From contig URSE01000072.1 of assembly GCA_900550455.1 (NCBI GenBank), forward strand, positions 1 through 5,435: a stretch of DNA of 5,435 nucleotides, given 5' to 3'. The position numbers and the translations under genes were made by a program. Origin of the DNA: an uncultured Veillonella sp. Lineage in GTDB: Bacteria; Bacillota; Negativicutes; Veillonellales; Veillonellaceae. Each line of letters opens with the position of its first letter. The stretch's first letter is position 1. Below are positions 1-5,435 of the stretch, in pieces. Under the pieces are notes generated by a model. That model had not been told where the DNA came from and did no database searches. It saw only the letters and a program-made list of their open reading frames with translations.

Positions 1-36
1 TATAAAAAAACCTACTTCCTTGGGAAGTAGGTTTTA
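1..36 (-). terminator. Rho-independent terminator of the arginine operon
   Basis: Positions 7-19 and 23-35 form a perfect 13-bp inverted repeat with a 3-nt loop (20-22); the GC-containing core is CCTACTTCC/GGAAGTAGG. Read on the minus strand, the hairpin runs straight into seven T (plus-strand A at 4-10, the last four of them shared with the stem). It lies about 55 nt beyond the argD stop codon, where the transcript of all five genes should end. On the plus strand the trailing T run is only four bases and then interrupted, so termination in that direction is likely weaker. Confidence 0.93.
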
Positions 37-89
37 CTTATAAGGACTCGATTTTCTAGATTACTATCGAATCTTATAGGGCCAATTAG

Positions 90-1271
90 TTATTCATTAG
101 CCAAGTCTCCAATAACCTTCTTGAGGATGGCAATGCCTTTTTCCAAGTCCTCTTGGGGAATATTGAGGGCTGGCAAGAGTCGAATCTTGGATTTGGCAGA
201 TAAGACAACTAGACCTTCTTGTAAGCAGGCATCGATAATAGACCGCGGATTAGCATTCGTTTCGATCCCTAGCATAAGGCCAAAGCCAGATAGGCTCTTA
301 ACGCCAGGAGCCCCATCCAATTCCTTCTTGATATAATTCCCCTTAGCCACTACAGAGGCCAAGAGCTCGTCTGTCAACCGATCCATGATGGTAATGGCAC
401 CTGCTGCACAGATAGGATTGCCCCCAAAGGTGGAAGCATGGTTACCAGCTCCCAAGACGGCTTCCGTTTTTTCATTAAACATAGTAGCCCCCATAGGAAG
501 GCCACCGGCCAGACCCTTAGCGGTGGATACGATATCAGGAGAAATTTGATAATTCATATAGCCATAGACCTTCCCAGTCCGGCCATTACCGGTTTGGACT
601 TCATCTACCAAAACTAGGATATCCTTAGCTTGGGCTAATTTGGCAACCCCCTCTACAAAATCCTTATCAAGAGGCATAACACCACCCTCACCTTGGATCG
701 GTTCCAGCATAACAGCACAGATAGTCTCATTGCTATCTAGCAAATGTTTAAAAGCTTCCAAGTCGTTAGCTGGAGTATGGATAAAACCTTCTACAAAAGG
801 ACCAAAATCTTGGTGGAAGACATCCTGGCCTGTAGCAGACAGGGTAGCAATGGTCCGCCCATGGAAGGAGTTAACCAAGGTAACAATGGTATGACGGTCC
901 TCCCCATACTTGTCATGGGAATACTTACGAGCCGCCTTAATGGCGCATTCATTAGATTCAGCCCCAGAATTAGAGAAGAAGACTTTCTTCATACCAGTCT
1001 TTTGACAAATTTTTTGGGCCAATTCTACCTGCGGCTGGGTGTAGTAGAGGTTGGATACATGGTTAAGCTTATGAACTTGGTCTGTAACAGCCTTAGCCCA
1101 AACATCATCATCTACCCCAAAGGCGGTAACCCCAATACCAGAGCCCAAATCGATGTAGTCCTTGCCAGACTCATCTTGTAAATGACAGCCTTTACCGGCT
1201 ACAAAGGCCACATCAAAGCGACCATAGGTATGGGCCACATATTCCTTATCAAGTGTTTGTATATCAGACAT
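90..1271 (-). CDS. argD: Acetylornithine aminotransferase (ArgD), PLP-dependent class III
   Basis: This cytoplasmic enzyme reversibly transfers the amino group of glutamate to N-acetylglutamate semialdehyde, giving N-acetylornithine. The 393-aa length is normal for ArgD and the class III fold is complete. NSGAES at 101-106 is the phosphate-binding segment, FHG at 136-138 holds the ring-stacking aromatic, EPIQGEGG is at 190-197, VDEVQ at 222-226 contains the Asp that contacts the pyridine nitrogen, STAKGLAGG at 249-257 carries the Schiff-base Lys252, and STFGGNP lies at 280-286. Arg364 in IRLLPAL is the likely substrate-carboxylate ligand. The ATG is preceded by AGAAGG at 1278-1283 with 6-nt spacing, and the gene starts 14 nt after argB. 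It is last in the operon. Class III relatives such as succinylornithine or GABA aminotransferase look alike, but the argCB context settles the call. Some ArgD proteins also act in lysine synthesis; nothing here tests that. Confidence 0.95.
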   Translation of the reverse strand: MSDIQTLDKEYVAHTYGRFDVAFVAGKGCHLQDESGKDYIDLGSGIGVTAFGVDDDVWAKAVTDQVHKLNHVSNLYYTQPQVELAQKICQKTGMKKVFFSNSGAESNECAIKAARKYSHDKYGEDRHTIVTLVNSFHGRTIATLSATGQDVFHQDFGPFVEGFIHTPANDLEAFKHLLDSNETICAVMLEPIQGEGGVMPLDKDFVEGVAKLAQAKDILVLVDEVQTGNGRTGKVYGYMNYQISPDIVSTAKGLAGGLPMGATMFNEKTEAVLGAGNHASTFGGNPICAAGAITIMDRLTDELLASVVAKGNYIKKELDGAPGVKSLSGFGLMLGIETNANPRSIIDACLQEGLVVLSAKSKIRLLPALNIPQEDLEKGIAILKKVIGDLANE

Positions 1272-1285
1272 ACTATACCTTCTTT

Positions 1286-2155
1286 CTACTCCTTAGGGTT
1301 ATTGACGAACATGGTCCCCAAGCCTTCATTGGTCAAGAGTTCGATCAATATAGCATGAGGAATTTCACCATTTATAATAAAAACCTTTTCCACCCCATCT
1401 TGGATGGCAAGCGTACAACATTCTACCTTGGGAATCATGCCCCCAGCAATGACGCCCTCGTCAATCAGCTTTTGCGTCTCTCCTAAGGTCAGATGAGGGA
1501 TAAGGCTAGACGGGTCATCCTTATCCGCCATTACCCCATCAATATTGGTCATGGCAATCATAGCCTCTGCCTCTAAGGCACCAGCCAATTTAGACGCGAC
1601 TGTATCTGCATTGATATTGTAAGTCCGCCCTTCCTTGTCTAAGCCCAAGGAAGAGATAACAGGGATATAGCCCCGATCTAAAAGTGACATGACAACGGAT
1701 GTGTCAATTTCATCGATAGTCCCTACTAGGCCCAATTCTGGGTCCTTTTGATGGACCTTGATCATATGACCATCCACACCGCAAAGGCCCACAGCCTTGC
1801 CACCTAATTCCACTAAATTGGCTACTAATCCCTTATTAACCTGGCCTGCCAAAACCATTTGTACCACATCCATGGTTTCTTGGTCCGTTACCCGTAGGCC
1901 ATCCTTCCACTGGGATACAACCTGCATCTTGGCCAAAGCTTCATTGATGGCAGGCCCTCCTCCATGAACGAGGACGACCTTAACCCCCACTAGATTGAGG
2001 AGGAGAAGATCTTTCATAACCGACTTTTTAAGATTTTCATCGGTCATGGCATTGCCGCCGTACTTTACGACCACGACCTTACCGGCGTACTCCTTGATGT
2101 AAGGGACGGCTGCTGTCAGGAGGGCCGCCCGCGTGGCATTATCGATATGCTTCAT
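1286..2155 (-). CDS. argB: Acetylglutamate kinase (ArgB), arginine-sensitive type
   Basis: ArgB phosphorylates N-acetylglutamate with ATP to N-acetylglutamyl phosphate, the controlled step of the pathway. Amino acid kinase fold motifs are all present: VKYGGNAM at 30-37 (Lys31), HGGGP at 64-68, GLRVT at 86-90 (substrate-binding Arg88), YNINAD at 179-184, TNIDGVM at 203-209, and GGMIPKV at 238-244 (Lys243). At 289 aa it is longer than the 258-aa arginine-insensitive E. coli enzyme. The extra N-terminal helix (about residues 8-24, ALLTAAVPYI) and the C-terminal HAILIELLTNEGLGTMF signature (267-283) are the features known from arginine-inhibited hexameric kinases, so end-product inhibition is inferred. 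AAGGAG at 2165-2170 lies 9 nt before the ATG, and the gap from argC is 15 nt. An odd Cys-Cys pair sits at 246-247. Confidence 0.96.
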   Translation of the reverse strand: MKHIDNATRAALLTAAVPYIKEYAGKVVVVKYGGNAMTDENLKKSVMKDLLLLNLVGVKVVLVHGGGPAINEALAKMQVVSQWKDGLRVTDQETMDVVQMVLAGQVNKGLVANLVELGGKAVGLCGVDGHMIKVHQKDPELGLVGTIDEIDTSVVMSLLDRGYIPVISSLGLDKEGRTYNINADTVASKLAGALEAEAMIAMTNIDGVMADKDDPSSLIPHLTLGETQKLIDEGVIAGGMIPKVECCTLAIQDGVEKVFIINGEIPHAILIELLTNEGLGTMFVNNPKE

Positions 2156-2170
2156 GTCATTCGTCTCCTT

Positions 2171-3118
2171 CTATATAACTAGTCCCGTTTCTTCCGCTAG
2201 GCCCAAGGCTATATTCATACATTGGACAGCAGCTCCCGAGGCGCCCTTGCCCAAATTATCAAAAATAGCATGAACTAAAACACGATCTTGATTACCCGAT
2301 ACATAAAGGGTCATGGTATCGAGACCAGCCGCCTGGTTAGCCCCTAAGAAGAGTCCATTGATCTCCTCTAGATTAAAAGGCGCCACCTTGATAATCTTGG
2401 ACCCTGCATAGTAATCTTGGAAGGCCTGCCAAATATCTTGAGGGCTTATCCCCTTCAGGTGGGATAGGTGAAAGCCAATGGATGTTTCCATACCCGCATA
2501 GTAATCATCCACGACAGGTAGGAAAATAGGCGGCTCGACTAGGCCTGTAAAGGCTTGGACTTCTGGCATATGCTTGTGGGACTGTCCCAACCCATACTGG
2601 CGAGGAGCACAGAGGTCAGAATCCGTATCCATAGCCTGATATTGGGCTATCATTTTCTTACCGCCTCCCGAGTAACCCGTAAGAGAGAGCACTGTCAGGG
2701 GGTAGTCAGCTGCCACTAAGCCTTTTTTAATAAGGGGTGCCAGGATGGCAATAGCCCCAGAGGCATGGCAACCTGGATTAGCAATGAAGCGGCATTGAGC
2801 AATATGTTCCCGGTAGTCTGGCCCTAATTCAGGAAATCCATAGGCCCAATCGGGATTTGTCCGATGGGCTGTGGAGGCATCGATAACCTTACAGGACAAG
2901 TCTTGCAACACCTCCACTACATCTTTAGCTGCCTGATCTGGCAGGCAGAGGAAAACCAAATCGGCTTGGCTAGCCACCTCTTTAATAGTTGCTAGGTCCT
3001 TGCGCTTATCTTCTGGGATGGGTAAGACTTCAATATCATCCCTTTGGGATAAGCGTTCATCAATTCTTAAGCCCGTAGTTCCCTCTCGTCCTACGATACA
3101 TATTTTTTTCTTAGTCAT
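2171..3118 (-). CDS. argC: N-acetyl-gamma-glutamyl-phosphate reductase (ArgC), short type 2 form
   Basis: ArgC uses NADPH to reduce N-acetylglutamyl phosphate to the semialdehyde. The N-terminus has a Rossmann start, ICIVGREGTTGLRI at 6-19. VIDASTAHRTNPDWAYGFPEL (78-98) and the catalytic ANPGCHASG (113-121, Cys117) follow, and SHKHMPEV at 180-187 supplies the probable catalytic His. The IDASTAHR...W.YGFPEL signature and the 315-residue length match the type 2 AGPR subfamily rather than the type 1 enzyme of about 345 residues. I chose the ATG at 3118 over the GTG two codons upstream (3124): AGGAG at 3127-3131 is 8 nt from the ATG but only 2 nt from the GTG. The gene begins 14 nt after the carbamoyltransferase stop, and its ribosome binding site abuts that stop codon. 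Confidence 0.94.
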   Translation of the reverse strand: MTKKKICIVGREGTTGLRIDERLSQRDDIEVLPIPEDKRKDLATIKEVASQADLVFLCLPDQAAKDVVEVLQDLSCKVIDASTAHRTNPDWAYGFPELGPDYREHIAQCRFIANPGCHASGAIAILAPLIKKGLVAADYPLTVLSLTGYSGGGKKMIAQYQAMDTDSDLCAPRQYGLGQSHKHMPEVQAFTGLVEPPIFLPVVDDYYAGMETSIGFHLSHLKGISPQDIWQAFQDYYAGSKIIKVAPFNLEEINGLFLGANQAAGLDTMTLYVSGNQDRVLVHAIFDNLGKGASGAAVQCMNIALGLAEETGLVI

Positions 3119-3126
3119 AGTCACAA

Positions 3127-3134
3127 CTCCTCTT
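3127..3134 (-). promoter_or_regulatory. Ribosome binding site that decides the argC start
   Basis: The minus strand reads AAGAGGAG here, overlapping the last bases of the upstream stop codon. Spacing is 8 nt to the ATG ending at 3118 and only 2 nt to the in-frame GTG at 3122-3124, so the ATG is the likely start and the product is 315 rather than 317 residues. The position also suggests translational coupling with the carbamoyltransferase gene. Confidence 0.8.
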
Positions 3135-4143
3135 ATAGGCTTTCATAATCAGCAAAGGTGGCTACCATAAGGGCCTTGATAGTATGAAGGCGATTTTCCG
3201 CTTCCTGGAAAGCTAAGGAAGCGTCTGACTCGAAGACCTCATCAGTCACTTCAATCCCATTCATACCAAAGCGTTCAAAGATATCCTTACCCACCTGGGT
3301 TTGTGTATCATGAAAAGCTGGTAGGCAGTGGCAAAACTTGACTTGAGGATTGCCTGTCATAGCCAACATATCCTTAGTAATTTGGTAAGGCTTGAAGGTA
3401 TTAATCCGCTCTTCCCACATGTCATAGGAATCACCCATGGTTACCCAAACGCCTGTATAAATGACATCCAGGCCTTTAACACCAGCTTCCACATCATCTG
3501 TAACGGTAATACTAGCCCCTGTTTCCTTGGCTATAGCTAGGCATTGCTCGTAAATAGGGCCGGCAGGATGGTATTGTTTAGGGCCAATCAGGCGGAAATC
3601 CATCCCCATCTTAACAGCACCAATCATAAGGGCGTGGCACATATTGGATTGGCCATGGCCTACGTAAGCATAGGATACATCCTTAAGGGGCTTTTGGATG
3701 TTTTCCTTAAGGGTCAAGAAATTAGCTAATGTTTGAGTCGGATGATCCAGATCGGTTAAACCGTTCCATACAGGCACTCCAGAATAGGCTGCTAAATCTT
3801 CTACGGACTCTTGCGCATAGCCCCGGAACTCAATAGCATCGAACATAGAGCCAAGAACCCGGGCCGTGTCCTTAAGGGATTCCTTCTTGTTCATTTGCGA
3901 TCCCGAAGGACCTAAGTAAGTGGTATGGGCACCCTGATCAGCAGCGCCCAATTCAAAGGCACAGCGAGTCCGGGTGGAGTCCTTTTCAAAAACTAAGGCA
4001 AAGTTCTTACCAGTCAGGCAAGGCTTCTCCTTGCCTGCTTTTTTATCGACCTTTAATTGAGCGGCTAAATCTATAAGGTAATTAATCTCTTCTGGGCTAT
4101 AGTCCAGTAGGGTCAAAAAGTTTTTATTGTGGAGGGATTTCAT
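3133..4143 (-). CDS. argF: Ornithine carbamoyltransferase homologue with altered ornithine-binding residues
   Basis: By family this transfers the carbamoyl group of carbamoyl phosphate to the delta-amino group of ornithine, making citrulline. At 336 aa it has normal length and resembles the E. coli ArgI/ArcB branch. The carbamoyl-phosphate site is intact: STRTRCAFE at 56-64, GPSGSQ at 78-83, HPTQ at 134-137, HCLP at 272-275 (Cys273) and EVFES...AENRLHTIKA near the C-terminus (Arg318). The second-substrate site is unusual. Asn167 and Met236 are kept, but the Asp of the YTDVWVSMG motif is Gly231, its Ser is Thr235, the GDARNN loop reads GHGQSN (162-167), and the conserved Asp of HPTQxLAD is Asn141. 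The true acceptor may therefore be an N-acylated ornithine. It lacks the acceptor signature of putrescine carbamoyltransferase. AGAGG at 4150-4154 lies 6 nt before the ATG. The fold is certain; the substrate is not, so the symbol is provisional. Confidence 0.85.
   Translation of the reverse strand: MKSLHNKNFLTLLDYSPEEINYLIDLAAQLKVDKKAGKEKPCLTGKNFALVFEKDSTRTRCAFELGAADQGAHTTYLGPSGSQMNKKESLKDTARVLGSMFDAIEFRGYAQESVEDLAAYSGVPVWNGLTDLDHPTQTLANFLTLKENIQKPLKDVSYAYVGHGQSNMCHALMIGAVKMGMDFRLIGPKQYHPAGPIYEQCLAIAKETGASITVTDDVEAGVKGLDVIYTGVWVTMGDSYDMWEERINTFKPYQITKDMLAMTGNPQVKFCHCLPAFHDTQTQVGKDIFERFGMNGIEVTDEVFESDASLAFQEAENRLHTIKALMVATFADYESL
4015..4044 (+). other. Terminator-like hairpin antisense to the carbamoyltransferase gene
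   Basis: CAGGCAAGG (4015-4023) and CCTTGCCTG (4029-4037) form a perfect 9-bp stem with a 5-nt loop, followed after one C by six T (4039-4044). Read on the plus strand this has the form of an intrinsic terminator; on the coding strand only the hairpin remains, without a T tract. It lies inside codons 34-43 of the carbamoyltransferase gene. It could be a chance product of a lysine-rich coding stretch, since no plus-strand gene is seen that would need it. Confidence 0.45.
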
Positions 4144-4191
4144 AAGGAGCCTCTTTCTTGTTTATCTATATCAGAAAATTATCTAGTATAC
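4144..4191 (-). other. Gap between the M20D gene and the carbamoyltransferase gene
   Basis: This 48-nt gap is about three times longer than the other gaps in the operon (14-15 nt). It carries the carbamoyltransferase ribosome binding site (AGAGG, 4150-4154) in otherwise AT-rich sequence. TATACT occurs right after the M20D stop codon, but no matching -35 element was found at the expected distance, and there is no hairpin or TGAAT operator half. Read-through transcription from the M20D gene is the simplest reading. Confidence 0.5.
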
Positions 4192-5385
4192 CTATGCTTC
4201 TGTTTGCCCTGGCGCTAACAATTCAGCTATACCGCCAGCCATAAGGGTCACACCTGTCTTTAGGATGCTTTCATCGATGGTAAAAGACGCATTATGGAGG
4301 GCTGGATTTCCTTCAAAGCCCGTACCTAACCAGAGAAAAGCTCCCTTTATAGCTTGGGTATAATAGCCAAAGTCCTCCGCCGCCATAGATGGAAATAGCG
4401 GGTGGTCAATGGCTTCAGGACCTAGGTATGCCTTAGCTACACCTTCCATAAAGTCGATAGCATCCGGATTATTGATGGTGGCGGAATGGCCCCGTTTGTA
4501 ATCCAGCTGAGACTGGGTACCAAACATGAGGTCCAAGGCCTTAAGACTTTCACCCAAACGAGCCTCGATATAATCCCGTTTTTCTGGTGCATAGGTCCGG
4601 CAGGTCCCTTCTAGATAGGCATCTTCAGCGCCCACATTGTAACGCTGACCTGCATTAAAAACCCCGATGGTACAGACCAGATTTTCCATAGGATTGGTCT
4701 CACGAGCTACGATAGATTCTACCGCTGTAATCCAATTCGCTGCAGCCACAATGGCATCCTTCCCCTGATGAGGATAGGCCCCATGGGTTGCTTTCCCCTT
4801 GATGTGAACGTAGAAGTGGTCAGAAGCAGCCATGAGATTCCCCTTCTTGAAGCCTATCTTACCTACGGGAATATCTGGCCAGGCGTGAAGCCCATAAATT
4901 TCTTCTACATCATCTAAGATTCCAGAGGCCAGAATATTCTTAGCACCATTAATAAGGGCCTCCTCCTCTGCCGGCTGGAAGACCAATTTAATAGTCCCAC
5001 AAAGATGGTCCTTCATACTATTGAGAACAGCTGCCGCCCCCAAGAGGATGGCCATGTGGGAATCGTGGCCACAAGCATGCATGACACCGTCATTGGTAGA
5101 CTTAAAGGGAAGGTCTGTTTGTTCCTTAATAGGAAGAGCATCCATATCAGCCCTGAGTGCTACGGTCTTACCAGGCTTGGCCCCCTGAATAATCCCGATG
5201 ACAGCATACTGGAAGACATCATTCTTATAAGGAATGCCTAAACTATCTAGGACCCCCTGAATATATGTAGAGGTCTCTTTTTCCTGCCCTGATACTTCTG
5301 GATGTTGATGAATATGGCGGCGCCACGCAATCACATCATCCATATAGGTCGCTACTGCTTTTTCTATGAGATTTTTAAATTTCAT
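4192..5385 (-). CDS. M20D family metal-dependent amidohydrolase, probable N-acyl amino acid deacylase of the arginine pathway
   Basis: A soluble, complete 397-aa M20 peptidase-family protein of the hippurate hydrolase/IAA-amino acid hydrolase/YkuR group (M20D), which hydrolyses N-acyl amino acids. Visible in order are ALRADMDALP at 76-85, MHACGHDSH at 102-110 (metal ligands Cys105 and His107), FQPAEE at 136-141 (catalytic Glu140, metal ligand Glu141), LHAWP at 166-170 (His167), the dimerisation-domain THGAYPH at 200-206, MAAEDFGYY at 334-342 and LHNASF at 363-368 (His364). All expected metal and catalytic residues are present, so activity is likely. It is first in an argFCBD operon that has no argJ or canonical argE in view, so the inferred substrate is N-acetylornithine, or N-acetylcitrulline if the next enzyme carbamoylates acetylornithine. 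Another N-acyl amino acid remains possible. A strong TAGGAGG lies 8 nt before the ATG. Confidence 0.88.
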   Translation of the reverse strand: MKFKNLIEKAVATYMDDVIAWRRHIHQHPEVSGQEKETSTYIQGVLDSLGIPYKNDVFQYAVIGIIQGAKPGKTVALRADMDALPIKEQTDLPFKSTNDGVMHACGHDSHMAILLGAAAVLNSMKDHLCGTIKLVFQPAEEEALINGAKNILASGILDDVEEIYGLHAWPDIPVGKIGFKKGNLMAASDHFYVHIKGKATHGAYPHQGKDAIVAAANWITAVESIVARETNPMENLVCTIGVFNAGQRYNVGAEDAYLEGTCRTYAPEKRDYIEARLGESLKALDLMFGTQSQLDYKRGHSATINNPDAIDFMEGVAKAYLGPEAIDHPLFPSMAAEDFGYYTQAIKGAFLWLGTGFEGNPALHNASFTIDESILKTGVTLMAGGIAELLAPGQTEA

Positions 5386-5393
5386 GGCCTTGG

Positions 5394-5400
5394 CCTCCTA
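5394..5400 (-). promoter_or_regulatory. Strong ribosome binding site of the M20D gene
   Basis: The minus strand reads TAGGAGG, nearly a full match to the anti-Shine-Dalgarno sequence, with ideal 8-nt spacing to the ATG ending at 5385. It confirms the start and is the strongest ribosome binding site in the operon. Confidence 0.85.
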
Positions 5401-5420
5401 TCTCAACTATCTATTGACTA

Positions 5421-5435
5421 AATATATGAATAATA
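5421..5435 (-). promoter_or_regulatory. Probable operon promoter region with half of an ArgR/AhrC operator, cut by the window end
   Basis: On the plus strand, TATGAATAATA (5425-5435) matches the first 11 of 18 positions of the ARG box consensus wNTGAATwwwwATTCANw; the second half would lie just outside the window. On the minus strand, TATATT (5421-5426) and TATTAT (5430-5435) each match TATAAT at five of six positions, and a -35 element would also lie outside. An operator overlapping the -10 element 40-50 nt upstream of the first gene would fit repression by ArgR/AhrC with arginine as co-repressor. Only half the site is seen, and the region is AT-rich, so chance similarity is possible. Confidence 0.4.

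Noticed and set aside
1289..1294. AAGGAG at the end of argB as the argD ribosome binding site
   Set aside because: It is 17 nt from the argD ATG, too far; AGAAGG at 1278-1283 has proper spacing.
121..1486. Plus-strand open frames at 121-336, 640-894, 744-1181 and 1253-1486
   Set aside because: They lie antisense to argD and argB, show no recognisable domain or good ribosome binding site, and the minus-strand genes there are certain.
3122..3124. GTG as the argC start codon
   Set aside because: It is only 2 nt from AGGAG, whereas the ATG two codons later has 8-nt spacing.
3451..3453. Gly231 as a simple sequencing error (GAC read as GGC)
   Set aside because: One base would suffice, but Thr235, the changed 162-171 loop and Asn141 are independent changes in the same protein, so an error is not the simplest explanation.
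3133..4143. Putrescine carbamoyltransferase or a catabolic arginine deiminase operon
   Set aside because: The SMG-type loop is kept as TMG, the putrescine enzyme's acceptor-loop signature is absent, and the neighbours are biosynthetic argCBD genes with no arcA, arcC or agmatine deiminase.
4144..4191. Internal promoter in front of the carbamoyltransferase gene
   Set aside because: A TATACT sequence is present but no -35 element at suitable spacing was found.
3328..5241. Plus-strand open frames at 3328-3540, 3544-3729 and 5005-5241
   Set aside because: They are antisense to the carbamoyltransferase and M20D genes, are short, and their translations resemble no protein family I recognise.
5386..5395. 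GGCCAAGGCC between the ribosome binding site and start of the M20D gene as a regulatory hairpin
   Set aside because: A 4-bp stem with a 2-nt loop is not a stable RNA hairpin.
5414..5419. TTGACT as a plus-strand -35 element of a divergent promoter
   Set aside because: The -10 position would fall outside the window and no divergent gene is visible, so it cannot be supported.

Overview
The window is one co-directional block of arginine-biosynthesis genes on the minus strand. In transcription order (right to left) these are an M20D-type amidohydrolase, an ornithine carbamoyltransferase homologue (argF-like), argC, argB and argD, followed by a strong intrinsic terminator. No gene on the plus strand is supported. 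Strong AGGAG-type ribosome binding sites, 14-15 nt intergenic gaps, moderate GC (mid-40s percent by eye) and the protein flavour all suggest a Bacillota (Firmicutes) genome. I cannot fix the order or genus from this sequence.

Layout: 5421-5435 holds what looks like a -10 element and the first half of an ArgR/AhrC operator, cut by the window edge. 4192-5385 encodes the M20D deacylase. After a 48-nt gap, 3133-4143 encodes the carbamoyltransferase. 2171-3118 encodes a short, type 2 ArgC. 1286-2155 encodes ArgB with the features of an arginine-inhibited acetylglutamate kinase. 90-1271 encodes ArgD. 1-35 is the terminator.

Together ArgB, ArgC and ArgD take N-acetylglutamate to N-acetylornithine. 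The M20D enzyme and the carbamoyltransferase are then expected to deliver citrulline. No argJ, argA or canonical argE, and no argG/argH, lie in the window. The usual reading is that the M20D enzyme deacetylates N-acetylornithine and the carbamoyltransferase then uses free ornithine.

The most interesting observation is that the carbamoyltransferase keeps all the carbamoyl-phosphate motifs but has lost the Asp that binds the alpha-amino group of ornithine (Gly231 in place of Asp), has Ser235 changed to Thr, and carries a heavily altered GDARNN loop. This raises the alternative that it carbamoylates an N-acylated ornithine and that the M20D enzyme acts last, on acetylcitrulline. That would be an acetylcitrulline route built from an ArcB/ArgI-type enzyme rather than from the known acetyl- or succinylornithine carbamoyltransferases. 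It is a hypothesis that needs biochemical testing.
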